64,000 nt of DNA. It comes from JBOGOC01 sp050747525. GTDB lineage: Bacteria > Acidobacteriota > Polarisedimenticolia > JACPZX01 > DASXTC01. The translations under genes were made by a program, and so were the position numbers. The notes under the pieces are model-generated. The model did not search any database. It saw only the letters and a list, made by a program, of their open reading frames with translations, and was not told where the DNA came from. Below are positions 8,217 to 17,055 of the stretch, piece after piece (the first letter of the stretch is position 1; each line of letters begins with the position of its first letter). The stretch is taken from positions 72,073 through 136,072 of the forward strand of contig JBOGOC010000002.1 in the NCBI GenBank assembly GCA_050747525.1. Direction: 5' to 3'.

Positions 8217-9217
8217 GCGAGCATCCGCCGCGTCGCGACTGGATCGAAGCCCTTCTGAGGTCGACGGGGCCGCGCCCGTCCATTCCTCCCGAGAGCACGG
8301 AGCGCGTGAGATCGGCCGTGCAGGCCCACTGGCGCGCCACGGTGCACCGCTCCCGGCGCCGGGTGCTGTGGGCCGGGGCCGGGGTTGCGGCCGGCATCGG
8401 CGCCGTGGCGATGGGTCTGGCCTTGTGGCGGACCCCTCCCCCGGCACCCCCCGCAGTGACGGCCGGCGCCGGACACGTCGAGCGCGTGATCGCCACCGTC
8501 TGGAGGAAGGCCTCCGCGACCGAGGAAGGCCCGGGGCATCTGGTGCGTGCCGGCGACGAGCTGGCCGTCGGCTCCGCGATCCTGACCGAGCAGCGGGGGC
8601 GGGTGGCCATCCAGGCCCTCTCCGGCCATTCGCTGCGTCTCGACACGGGGACGCGGCTGCGCGTGCTGACGCCGACCTCCTACGCCCTGGAGAGCGGGGC
8701 GGTGTACGTGGATTCGGGCTCGGCCCCGCGGGGAGGGCAAGGGATCCAGATCCACACGGCGGCGGGGGTCGTTCACGAGATCGGGACTCAGTTCGAGGTG
8801 CGGCTGAGCGGCGAGGCTCTGCGGGTGCGGGTGCGCGAAGGGGAGGTCCGCTTCGGGGACCCGGAGCGGGGCGAGCGCATCCAGGCCGGCCAGGAGATGG
8901 AGATGGGCGCCGGCGGGCTTCCCCTCACGCACGAGCTGCCCGACACCGCCGGAGCATGGGCCTGGATCGACGAAGTCACACCCATGATGAGGATCGAAGG
9001 CCGGACGCTGCGCTCCTTCCTGGACTGGGTCTCCCGCGAGCGCGGGCAGCGGCTGCGGTTCTCGAACACGGACGCGGAAACGGCTGCCGGGAGGATCCGG
9101 CTGCAGGGGACCATCGATGGGCTCACGCTCGACCAGGCTCTGGAGTCGGTGCTGCTCACCTGCGGGATGCGACATCACATCGAAGGAAAGACGCTCATCG
9201 TCTCCCAGGGCATCTGA
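8213..9217 (+). CDS. FecR-like anti-sigma / signal transducer
   Basis: A 334-residue single-pass protein. There is a cytoplasmic N-terminus of about 45 residues, a transmembrane helix around residues 47-67 (LWAGAGVAAGIGAVAMGLAL), then a periplasmic FecR domain with the typical RAGDELAVGSAI, DTGTRLRVL, ESGAVYVDSG and HEIGTQFEVRL strands. The last 75 residues (LRSFLDWVSRERGQRLRF ... LTLDQALESVL) form a secretin/TonB short N-terminal-like (STN/DUF4974) domain. It overlaps the ECF sigma gene by 4 nt and precedes a TonB-dependent receptor, so it probably relays receptor occupancy to the sigma factor. Confidence 0.9.
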   Translation: MSEHPPRRDWIEALLRSTGPRPSIPPESTERVRSAVQAHWRATVHRSRRRVLWAGAGVAAGIGAVAMGLALWRTPPPAPPAVTAGAGHVERVIATVWRKASATEEGPGHLVRAGDELAVGSAILTEQRGRVAIQALSGHSLRLDTGTRLRVLTPTSYALESGAVYVDSGSAPRGGQGIQIHTAAGVVHEIGTQFEVRLSGEALRVRVREGEVRFGDPERGERIQAGQEMEMGAGGLPLTHELPDTAGAWAWIDEVTPMMRIEGRTLRSFLDWVSRERGQRLRFSNTDAETAAGRIRLQGTIDGLTLDQALESVLLTCGMRHHIEGKTLIVSQGI

Positions 9218-9238
9218 AACAGCGGCCAAGCGCGCGCC

Positions 9239-11524
9239 ATGGTGGTAAGTTTCGGCATGCGCGCGTGGGGCCGGGTCATCCTCCTGACGGCCCTCCTGGC
9301 GGGGGTCCAGGGCGCCCTGACCGGGGCGGCCGAGGGCACCTTCCTGGGCCGGCCTCTGGCCGAAGCCCTCGAAATCCTGCAAGCGCGGGGCCTGCGGCTC
9401 ATCTACAGCTCGGCCATCGTGGGGCCGGGCCTGGTGGTCGGCATCGAACCCAGAAGCACCGACCCCCGCCGGGTCCTCGACGAGATCCTGGCCCCGGCAG
9501 GCCTCGAGGCCCGGCCGGGCCCCGGCGGATCGCTGCTGATCGTCGCGGGCCCCGGGGAATCGCTCCCCGAGAGGCTCCCGGGACGCGTCGAGCAGGTGGT
9601 CGTGACCCCGGATGAGCCCTCACCCGCCCCGCTCGGCCCGTCGGGCGCCCGCGTGATGGACAGCGAGGAGATGGCGCTCGTCCCCAACGCGGGCGGGGAT
9701 ATCAGCCGGATCGTTCACCAGCTGCCCGGCGTGGCCTCGGCCGACAACTCGGCCGGGTTCCACGCGCGAGGCGGGCAGCCGCGTGACGTCTCGATGGTGC
9801 TCGACGGGCTCGAGCTGTACGAGCCGTTCCACCTGCCCGAATTCCATGGCCCCTTCAGCCTGGTGGACGGCACCTACGTCGACCGGATGGAGTACCTGGG
9901 AGGGAGCTTCACCGCGGAGTACGGCGACCGGCACGGCGGGTTCGTGAATCTGTCCACCGCCCCTCCGGGTGGCCCCGGTCAGACACGCGCGGAGTTCGGC
10001 TCGCTGAACTCGCGCCTGTCGTGGTCCACCGCCACACCGGACAGCTCGTTGTTGGTCTCGGGCCGCGCGTGGTATCCCGAGTCCCTCACCACCACCCTGG
10101 AGATCGGAGAAGACGGCCTCGACCCGAAGTTCGGTGACGCCTACGTCAAATTCACCTATCACGCGATCCCCGGCACGATCCTCTCGGCGCACGCCCTGGT
10201 CTCCTATGACCGGGTGCGCTTCTCCGAGCCTGTCGCCGGCGAGAGCGCCAATGTCGACAACCGCAGCGGCCACTTCTGGGTGCGGGCCGTGCGGTCCTGG
10301 TCCGGCTCCGTGACCACCGACACGATCCTGTCGGCGGGACGGCTGGACCTGTCCAGGGAAGGGGTCTCCGACGCCGACAGCGGCCCGATCTCCGTGGACG
10401 ACAACAGGAGCGTGGATTTCTTCGGCATCGACCACGACACGACCTGGAAGCTCTCGGGGAGGCAGGTGCTGACGGGTGGCCTTCAGATGCGGCCCATCCG
10501 CGGGACCTACGAGTACAGGACCCTCGGATCCGGCCAGGACGTCAGCCTGGAGCCCAAGCCCAACGGAACCAACTTCGGCTTCTACCTGGCCCACCGGGCC
10601 GCCCTTTCGACCAAGGTGTCGACGGAGCTGGGCGTGCGCTGGGATGGCCAGACCTTCACCGGGGACCAACAGATAAGCCCGCGGCTGAACGTGCTGTGGA
10701 GGCCGACCTCCAGGTTCGAGGCCCTCCTGGGCGTGGGACGCTTCGCCCAGTCGCAGCGGATCAACGAGCTGAACATCGAGGACGGCGAGACCGGCTTCCA
10801 TCCCGCGGAGCTGGCCGACCAGGTGACCCTGACCCTCCAGCACAGCTTCGATGCCGGCATCCGGGTGCGGCTGGACGGTTACTACCGAACGGTGTCTGCG
10901 GTCCAGCCGCGCTACGAGAACCTCTTCAATCCCATCGAGCTGTTCCCCGAGACGGAGGCCGATCGCGTGCTGGTCGCCCCCAACGCCGCCCGCCTGCGTG
11001 GCGCGGAGCTGCTGGTGCAGGGTGGGGGCGGGTCGAGGCCGATCCACTGGTCGGCGAGCTACACCTGGTCGTCTGCCGAAGACGTGCTGTGGGACGGAAT
11101 CGTTCCCAGGAGCTGGGACCAGCGGCATGCGGCCCGGTTCCTGATCGGCTATCGCCCCGGCGCCCTCTGGTCCGTCGCGCTCGGGGGCACCGCTCACACG
11201 GGGTGGCCCACCACGCCGGTCACCGCCTCTTCGACGACCCTTCCCGACGGCACGGTGGAAATCACGCCCGTGACCGGCCAGCGCAATTCGGAGCGGCTCC
11301 CCGGGTACCTGCGCTTCGATCTTCACGCAAGCCGCGCCTGGCGGCTCAGCAGCGCCACGGTGGCCCTCAACCTGGACATCCTCAACATCACCGATCGCGA
11401 GAACGCGTGCTGCGTGGACGAATTCCGCTTCAGGCCGCGGCCGGACGGCAGCGTGGAGGTGCATCGGCTCCTGGACGACTGGCCCGGGCTGACTCCCACC
11501 TTCAGCGTGACGCTGCAGTTCTGA
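9239..11524 (+). CDS. TonB-dependent outer-membrane receptor with N-terminal STN domain
   Basis: A 761-residue outer-membrane receptor. After a signal peptide (a second in-frame ATG at 9257 may be the true start) there is an STN-like signalling domain at about residues 30-100 (LGRPLAEALEILQARGL ... LVVGIEPR). The plug domain follows (about 140-240, with DISRIVHQLPGVASADN and FHARGGQPRDVSMVLDG), then a long beta-barrel ending in an aromatic C-terminal residue (SVTLQF). The STN domain plus the upstream sigma and FecR-like genes fit a transcription-coupled receptor. The ligand is unknown; nothing here identifies a siderophore. Confidence 0.91.
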   Translation: MVVSFGMRAWGRVILLTALLAGVQGALTGAAEGTFLGRPLAEALEILQARGLRLIYSSAIVGPGLVVGIEPRSTDPRRVLDEILAPAGLEARPGPGGSLLIVAGPGESLPERLPGRVEQVVVTPDEPSPAPLGPSGARVMDSEEMALVPNAGGDISRIVHQLPGVASADNSAGFHARGGQPRDVSMVLDGLELYEPFHLPEFHGPFSLVDGTYVDRMEYLGGSFTAEYGDRHGGFVNLSTAPPGGPGQTRAEFGSLNSRLSWSTATPDSSLLVSGRAWYPESLTTTLEIGEDGLDPKFGDAYVKFTYHAIPGTILSAHALVSYDRVRFSEPVAGESANVDNRSGHFWVRAVRSWSGSVTTDTILSAGRLDLSREGVSDADSGPISVDDNRSVDFFGIDHDTTWKLSGRQVLTGGLQMRPIRGTYEYRTLGSGQDVSLEPKPNGTNFGFYLAHRAALSTKVSTELGVRWDGQTFTGDQQISPRLNVLWRPTSRFEALLGVGRFAQSQRINELNIEDGETGFHPAELADQVTLTLQHSFDAGIRVRLDGYYRTVSAVQPRYENLFNPIELFPETEADRVLVAPNAARLRGAELLVQGGGGSRPIHWSASYTWSSAEDVLWDGIVPRSWDQRHAARFLIGYRPGALWSVALGGTAHTGWPTTPVTASSTTLPDGTVEITPVTGQRNSERLPGYLRFDLHASRAWRLSSATVALNLDILNITDRENACCVDEFRFRPRPDGSVEVHRLLDDWPGLTPTFSVTLQF

Positions 11525-11659
11525 CTGTCCGGATCCGGGATTCTCCATCCCATCCCCGGACACTCTCGCGCACCCTGAGCGGCGCTTCCCCCTCGACGTG
11601 TCCTGGCACGCGGATTGTTACCCGGATTGACCCGGCCTTCACGCATCGGAGGCACTGCG

Positions 11660-14095
11660 ATGGGGCGGTTCGTGGACATGCTGCGGCTCGATCTGCTGCA
11701 GGCGATTCGGTTCATGCGGCATCGCCCGGGGTTCGCCCTGTCGGCGGTGCTGACGCTGGCCGTGGGGATCGGAGCCACCACGGCGACCTTCAGCATCCTG
11801 AACGCCGTGCTCCTGCGCCCGCTCCCCTTCCCGCAGGCGGACCGCATCGTGGCCGTCTACGAGCACGACCGCGTGCGCGGGACGCTGCGCGAGTACTTCT
11901 CCATCCCCGACTTCGAGGACTACAGCCGGAGCTGCACCTCCTTCCGGCACCTCGCGGCAGTCCAGTGGCGGCCGGTCACCTGGACGGCCCTCGAGGAGCC
12001 CCGGAGGCTGAATGCCCTGGCCGTGACCCGCGACTACTTCGACGTGCTCGGGATCGCCCCGATGCAGGGCCGCGGGTTCGCTCCGGAAGAGCACCAGCAG
12101 GGCCATCACCGCGTCGTGCTGCTGGGGGAATCGGTGTGGCGATCCCATTTCGGATCCGACCCGCACGCTCTCGGACAGAGCATGACGCTGGATGGCGAGT
12201 CCTACACCATCGTGGGGATCATGCCTTCCGAGACACGCCTCCCGGGCGAAGGGGAGGAGCTCTGGCTCCCTCTCGCCCCGCGCCCCGATCAGATCCACCG
12301 GGGGATGCACAACCTGTTCGTCCTGGGAAGGCTGCGCGACGGGCTGGCCCTCTCCACCGCGCAGGCCGAGGCCGACACGATCCTGCGCGGCCTGGAGCTC
12401 GCCTACCCGGATGACAACACGGGGCGCGGCGCCACCCTGGGCCAGCTGCACGCGGAGCTCGTTCAGGAGAGCCGGCCGGCGCTCCTCCTCCTGATGGCGG
12501 CCGTGGCCTTCGTCCTGCTGATCGGATGCGTCAACATCGCCAACCTCCTGCTGGCGCGCACGCTGGGACGGGGACGCGAGATGGGGATCCGTGCCGCGTT
12601 GGGAGCGGGGGCCGGACGGATCGTCACCCAGCTCCTCACCGAGAGCCTGGTGCTGGCCCTGGCCGGAGGGGCCGCCGGCCTGCTCCTGGCCGTGTGGATG
12701 CTGCAGGTCTTCATCCAGCTGAGCCCTGCCGACATCCCGAGACTCGACGAGGTCTCGCTCGACCCGGTCGTCATGGCGTTCTCTCTGGGTGTGTCGATGG
12801 TCTCGTCGCTGCTGTTCGGGCTGGCTCCCGCCCTGCTGGGGGCTCGCATGAACGTCGCCTCTCTTCTGAACGAGGGAGGCCGCGGGACCACCCGGGGCTG
12901 GGCTCGATCCATCGGCCGCCGGGCGCTGGTGAGCATCGAGGTGGCGCTCTGCTCCCTGCTGGTGCTCTCCGCGGGCCTGATCATCCGCAGTCTCTGGGAG
13001 CTGAAGCAGGTGGATCCCGGCTACGATCCCGCGAACCTCCTGGTGGCCACGCTCGAGCTCCCGCGCTCCAAGTACCCGCCCCCGGAGGGGTGGCCGATCC
13101 TCGAGTGGCCGCAGGTGGACGCCTTTCAGGCGCGCCTGCTCGAGCGGATCGGGTCGATCCCGGGCGTCGCCTCGGCCGGGCTGGCGCTCAACAGCCCGGT
13201 GCACGCCGGGTGGACGACGCGGGTCAGCATCGAGGGCCGTCCCGCGATTCCCGAGGGAGAGCAGGAAGAGGCGCGGTACCGCCCGGCCGGCGCCGAATAC
13301 TTCCGGGCACTCGGAGCGCCCCTCAAGAAGGGGCGGTGGCTGACCGTTCACGACGATGCGGCGCATCCCCGCGCGGCCCTGGTCAACGAAGCCTTCGTGC
13401 GCCGGCACTTCCCCGACGAGGATCCCGTGGGGCGCCGCATCCGGATCTTCGGGGCCCCGTGGGAGATCGTGGGGGTGGTGGGAGACGTCCGATTCACGGG
13501 GATCGCATCGACTCCCCAGCCCGCGATGTATCCGTCACTCCGTCAGGCGCCGCTGAACCAGATCAACGTCCTGGTGCGGTCCTCCGTCGAGCCCGCGGCG
13601 CTTATCCCCGCGCTGCGTCAGGCCGTGGCGGCCGTCGATCCCGACCTGCCGCTGTTCAACGCGAGACCGGTGGCGGAAGCGCTCTCCCGATCGATGGATC
13701 GACAGCGATTCCTGGCCTGGCTGCTGGCGGCCTTCTCGGGAGCCGCCATGCTGCTGGCTGCGGTGGGCATCCACGGCGTGATCTCATGCTCCGTGGCCGA
13801 GCGGACGCGCGAGATGGGGATCCGGATGGCCCTGGGGGCGCGACGGTGGGACGTGGCGTCGATGGTCCTGTCCCAGGCCATGCGGCTGGCGTCTCTGGGG
13901 CTGCTGGCCGGATGCGCGGCCGCCTTCCCCCTGACGCGCCTGCTTCAAGGGATGCTCTTCGGCGTGGGGGCGGCCGATCCCGTCTCCCTCGTCGTACTCG
14001 TCGTGGCCGTCGGCCTGGTCACGTCGACCGCCGCGTACCTGCCGGCGCGCCGTGCGGGCCGGATCGATCCGATGATGGCCCTGCGCCAGGACTGA
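11660..14095 (+). CDS. ADOP-type (acidobacterial duplicated orphan permease) MacB/FtsX-like permease
   Basis: An 811-residue membrane protein made of two MacB periplasmic-core plus FtsX permease halves. It starts with the family hallmark DLLQAIRFMRHRPGFA followed by LTLAVGIGATTATFS. The first permease block holds LLIGCVNIANLLLARTLGR and REMGIRAALGAG. The second ends in REMGIRMALGAR and YLPARRAGRIDPMMALR. No ATPase gene is adjacent, as is usual for this orphan permease family, which is highly expanded in Acidobacteriota. The ATG at 11660 has a GGAGGCACTGCG ribosome binding site; upstream TTG starts are less likely. It lies 135 nt after the receptor gene. Confidence 0.92.
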   Translation: MGRFVDMLRLDLLQAIRFMRHRPGFALSAVLTLAVGIGATTATFSILNAVLLRPLPFPQADRIVAVYEHDRVRGTLREYFSIPDFEDYSRSCTSFRHLAAVQWRPVTWTALEEPRRLNALAVTRDYFDVLGIAPMQGRGFAPEEHQQGHHRVVLLGESVWRSHFGSDPHALGQSMTLDGESYTIVGIMPSETRLPGEGEELWLPLAPRPDQIHRGMHNLFVLGRLRDGLALSTAQAEADTILRGLELAYPDDNTGRGATLGQLHAELVQESRPALLLLMAAVAFVLLIGCVNIANLLLARTLGRGREMGIRAALGAGAGRIVTQLLTESLVLALAGGAAGLLLAVWMLQVFIQLSPADIPRLDEVSLDPVVMAFSLGVSMVSSLLFGLAPALLGARMNVASLLNEGGRGTTRGWARSIGRRALVSIEVALCSLLVLSAGLIIRSLWELKQVDPGYDPANLLVATLELPRSKYPPPEGWPILEWPQVDAFQARLLERIGSIPGVASAGLALNSPVHAGWTTRVSIEGRPAIPEGEQEEARYRPAGAEYFRALGAPLKKGRWLTVHDDAAHPRAALVNEAFVRRHFPDEDPVGRRIRIFGAPWEIVGVVGDVRFTGIASTPQPAMYPSLRQAPLNQINVLVRSSVEPAALIPALRQAVAAVDPDLPLFNARPVAEALSRSMDRQRFLAWLLAAFSGAAMLLAAVGIHGVISCSVAERTREMGIRMALGARRWDVASMVLSQAMRLASLGLLAGCAAAFPLTRLLQGMLFGVGAADPVSLVVLVVAVGLVTSTAAYLPARRAGRIDPMMALRQD

Positions 14096-14104
14096 CGGAA
14101 GGAG

Positions 14105-16186
14105 CTACCTCGTCGTCTGGCCGAGCTGCTGCCGTTGGGCCTTGACCCTCGCGATCTCGACGCGTCCCCGGCCGAAGGCATCGAGCCGTCCCCAGCGTCC
14201 CGGGATCTCCAGAAGCTCGAGGTGTCCTATCCCGGCTGGAAGGACCGGGTCGACGGTCAGGTGCTCGCCTATCGGCTCCAGTCCGAGCATCGTGCGCAGC
14301 AACAGCAGCGGCGCACCGGTGGACCAGGCCTGAGGGCTGCATGCGGTGGGATACTGAACCGGGTACCTGGTCAGCGACCGCTCGTAGCCTCCAAAGGCCT
14401 CCGGCAGCCGGCCGTTGAAGAACTCCGCGGCGTCGAGGATGCCCGCGGCGATCTGTGCCGCTTCCTCCTTGAACCCGTAGTTCCGCAGGCCCCAGGCGAT
14501 GAACGAGTTGTCGAACGGCCAGACGGTGCCGACGTGGTAGCCGATGGGGTTGTAGCGCCCCTCGCCCTCCGCCAGGGTGCGCACACCCCACCCGGAGAAC
14601 AGCCGCGGGCCCATCAGGTGGCCCACGACGGCCTTGGCCTTCGACTCGTCGACGATGCCGCTCCATAGCAGGTGGCCGATGTTGGAGCTCAGCGCATCGA
14701 CCTGCCCGCCCTCCGCGTCGAGCGCCAGGGCGAAGTACTCGCGGCCCTCGACCCAGAAATCCCGATTGAAGCGGCGTTTGAGGTCCGCCGCCTGCTTCTC
14801 GAGCTTCAGTGCGAGATCCGGATCGTTCCAGACCTCGCGCGCCAGACGGGCACCCCGCACCTTCGCGTCATAGGCGTAGCCCTGCAGCTCGCAGGTTGCC
14901 CGCGGAAAGCCCGGCAGGCGCCCATCGTGATAGGAGATCGAGTCCCAGGAATCCTTCCAGCACTGGTTCTCGAGCCCCGTCTTCTCGTTGCGGCGCTGGT
15001 AGGAGATGTAGCCGTTGCCCATGAGGTCGCCGTACGTGTCGACCCACTCGAGCGCCTTCCGCGCCTCATACTCGAGCTCGCGCACCAGCTTCCTGTCGCC
15101 GGTCCACCTCTCGTACTCGTCGAGCAGCACCACGTACAGCGGCGTCGCATCGGCGGCGCCGTAGTAGGGTGAATGCGGGCGCTCCTCGAAGGCCGTCATC
15201 TCTCCGTAGCGCATCTCGTGGAGGATCCGGCCGGGGTCCTCGTCTCGAAAGTCGTCGCGGCGGGTCCCCTGACGCTCACCGAGCGCGCGCAGCGTCGTCT
15301 CCGCGAGCTCGGGGGTGAACGGCAGCGCCTGCAGGCTGGTGAAGATGCTGTCGCGGCCGAACATGGTCATGAACCAGGGCAGCCCGGCCGCCGGCAGCGC
15401 GAGCCCCGGGAGGGTGAGCGTGGAGAAGCGCAGTGCGGCCATGTCGACGAGGCTGCGCTGGTAGGTCTTCTTCAGCGAATCCCAGTCGCATTCCATGTGG
15501 GGAGCCTTCTGGAGCCACTTGTCGAGACCGCGTGTCATGGTCCGTCGCGGGGGTGGCAGTGCCTTCTGGCCCCCGCTGATCTGCTCACCCCACGAGGAGT
15601 TCGCGGCGAGGACCTCGAGCTCCGTCGACCATGCGCCGTGCGGCTCGATCGTCGCCTTGATGGTGAGTCCCTTCTCATCGTATGTGGCGGGCGCGGTGGC
15701 CGACACGCAGGTCTCGCGCTTGAACGTCCCGCGATTGTAAGCCAGCACCAGACGGCCCTGCTCGAGCCGGTGTGAGTACGTGCCCTGTTTCTTGAGCGCG
15801 TCCTTGACCTCGAAGAGATCGGCGAAGTCCGAGCCCACGTCGATCCTGATGGTCAGCTCCACCGGTTTGTCGTCGTGGTTCAGGATGGACAGCTCTTCAC
15901 GGAATCCGTTGGCGACCACCCGCCTCCGGATCACCGAGAGCTTGGAGTCGACGTAGACCGTGCCCGTGCCCGGAACCAGGAAGAACTGCGTCTCGAAATA
16001 CTGCAGATCGTCGACCGAGAGCGGGTTGAGGCGCTGGCCGTTCACGGTCAGCAGCCACTTCGAGAGGAAGCGTGTGTCAAACAGGAAAAGACCCGTCGCG
16101 TCGGTCGGGGAGGCTTCGATATCCCCGCGCGTGTCGCTCACGACGAAGGTGTTCCCCTCCAGGATCTGAACGAGACCGTTGCTCAT
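14105..16186 (-). CDS. amylo-alpha-1,6-glucosidase-type glycogen debranching protein
   Basis: A 693-residue cytoplasmic protein with the bacterial GDE_N_bis N-terminal domain (residues 1-200, starting EGNTFVVSDTRGDI and FLFDTRFLSKW) and a six-hairpin alpha/alpha barrel C-terminal domain (about 260-660). The barrel contains LPWFMTMFGRDSIFTSLQ, DEDPGRILHEMRYGEM and NPIGYHVGTVWPFDNSFIAWGL, all typical of the amylo-alpha-1,6-glucosidase/GH63-like clan. It probably removes alpha-1,6-linked glucose or acts on a related oligosaccharide. It is convergent with the ADOP gene (9-nt gap) and overlaps the SCP2 gene upstream by 4 nt. Confidence 0.88.
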   Translation of the reverse strand: MSNGLVQILEGNTFVVSDTRGDIEASPTDATGLFLFDTRFLSKWLLTVNGQRLNPLSVDDLQYFETQFFLVPGTGTVYVDSKLSVIRRRVVANGFREELSILNHDDKPVELTIRIDVGSDFADLFEVKDALKKQGTYSHRLEQGRLVLAYNRGTFKRETCVSATAPATYDEKGLTIKATIEPHGAWSTELEVLAANSSWGEQISGGQKALPPPRRTMTRGLDKWLQKAPHMECDWDSLKKTYQRSLVDMAALRFSTLTLPGLALPAAGLPWFMTMFGRDSIFTSLQALPFTPELAETTLRALGERQGTRRDDFRDEDPGRILHEMRYGEMTAFEERPHSPYYGAADATPLYVVLLDEYERWTGDRKLVRELEYEARKALEWVDTYGDLMGNGYISYQRRNEKTGLENQCWKDSWDSISYHDGRLPGFPRATCELQGYAYDAKVRGARLAREVWNDPDLALKLEKQAADLKRRFNRDFWVEGREYFALALDAEGGQVDALSSNIGHLLWSGIVDESKAKAVVGHLMGPRLFSGWGVRTLAEGEGRYNPIGYHVGTVWPFDNSFIAWGLRNYGFKEEAAQIAAGILDAAEFFNGRLPEAFGGYERSLTRYPVQYPTACSPQAWSTGAPLLLLRTMLGLEPIGEHLTVDPVLPAGIGHLELLEIPGRWGRLDAFGRGRVEIARVKAQRQQLGQTTR

Positions 16187-16560
16187 CGCCGGCTCCCCGC
16201 CGACCCGGCAGTGGCCGTGGCCGCCTGTGAAGCGGGTGGCCCTGGGAAGAACCGGGCAAATGCGAGGAGAAGCCCGAGGTCACCGGCGGGTCTGATGACG
16301 CCGCGGAGGGCGGCCGCCATGGCGTTGATCTCGCCGCAGGCGATCCCCTCGAAGGTCGCCTTGTCGACGCAGACGAGCACGTCCGCGTCGGCGTCTTTGT
16401 GTGAAACCTCCACGTCTCCCTTCCTGACGCTCACGTACCAGGGGTTGACATGATCGCCGTCCTCGATGTCGAAGCGCAGCGTGCCCGAAACGTTCCTCAG
16501 GAAAGGCACCTGCCCCCGCTTGTCAATCTGGTTGAAGAATTCGGCGGTCGCATCCGTCAT
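16183..16560 (-). CDS. SCP2 sterol-binding domain protein
   Basis: A 125-residue protein that is almost entirely one SCP2-like lipid-binding domain. It shows GTLRFDIEDGD, WYVSVRKGDVEVSH, ADVLVCVDKATFEGIACG and the terminal FPGPPAS after a LLLAFARFF helix. Such domains bind lipids in a hydrophobic tunnel, and in bacteria the ligand is usually unknown. It is the first gene of a two-gene minus-strand unit with the glycosidase, coupled by an ATGA overlap. The Ala/Thr/Ser-rich last 15 residues are probably disordered. Confidence 0.86.
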   Translation of the reverse strand: MTDATAEFFNQIDKRGQVPFLRNVSGTLRFDIEDGDHVNPWYVSVRKGDVEVSHKDADADVLVCVDKATFEGIACGEINAMAAALRGVIRPAGDLGLLLAFARFFPGPPASQAATATAGSAGSRR

Positions 16561-16725
16561 CGTCAGATCTCCCGAGAGTCACACAGGGTTTCGATCGGTG
16601 GTCATCGGGAAAAGTATTGGCCGTCGACCTTCGCTTGGCGATCCGCAAAACACCCGACCGCAGCGACGACATCCTGCATGGCAGTCGAGGGTAGTAGCCG
16701 ACACTCAGGGAGGCTGCCCGGGGCC

Positions 16726-16812
16726 GTGGAGCTGCTCGCCCACCGCGACCTGAACACGACGATGATCCACAACCGGGGATGGGGAACTGTCCGCAGCCCG
16801 ATGGACCGCCTC
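16726..16812 (+). pseudogene. remnant of integron-integrase (IntI) C-terminus
   Basis: Translated on the plus strand, these 29 codons read VELLAHRDLNTTMI followed by HNRGWGTVRSPMDRL. Integron integrases end in a block of the form V-ELLGHxDVxTTMIYTHVLxxGGxGVRSPLD. The match runs over most of its length but lacks the YTHV stretch that carries the catalytic tyrosine, and no integrase coding sequence precedes it. I therefore call it a decayed fragment. It points towards the cassettes on the same strand, the reverse of classic integrons but known for some integron integrases. Conserved core residues other than this block are not found. Confidence 0.55.
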
Positions 16813-16849
16813 GAGCTCCACCCCGGCCCCACGGCGCGGCATCTGCGTC

Positions 16850-16976
16850 TTAGATCGGCTTCGTCTGCAGCCTATCCCGGCCGGCCCAAACGGCATGGAC
16901 CCGCACCTAGGATGAGCGTATACAATGACTTGCGCCGCTCAGGCCGAAGCCACCCGGATTAGATCGGGTTCGTCCG
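16850..16976 (+). repeat. imperfect 18-bp direct repeat pair at the left edge of the cassette region
   Basis: TTAGATCGGCTTCGTCTG at 16850-16867 recurs as TTAGATCGGGTTCGTCCG at 16959-16976, two mismatches in 18 positions, 109 bp apart. The repeats lie between the integrase remnant and the first cassette boundary, where an attI site would be expected. Integrase-binding repeats are a feature of attI sites, but nothing else ties these copies to that role. No gene is seen from 16813 to 17055. Confidence 0.4.
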
Positions 16977-17028
16977 GTCCGGAGCTGCTTCAACAGGAAG
17001 TTGTCTTCTACAGAACGATCCATTTGTA

Positions 17029-17035
17029 GTTGGGC
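17029..17035 (+). other. candidate cassette insertion core (attI or first cassette boundary)
   Basis: GTTGGGC fits the recombination core consensus GTTRRRY and sits 21 nt before the first cassette gene. A seven-base match to a degenerate consensus is weak alone. It is supported by the position: spacing to the first gene is like that in the following cassettes, where GTTAGAC is followed by a gene start 22-45 nt later. There is no good partner arm upstream, so it would be an attI-type rather than an attC-type site. Confidence 0.35.
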
Positions 17036-17055
17036 GGACCTCATGAGTTGATGCG

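Noticed and set aside
12463..13408. Minus-strand frames opposite the ADOP permease
   Set aside because: Their translations are Arg/Ser/Pro-rich with no motifs, and the plus-strand frame has full permease similarity.
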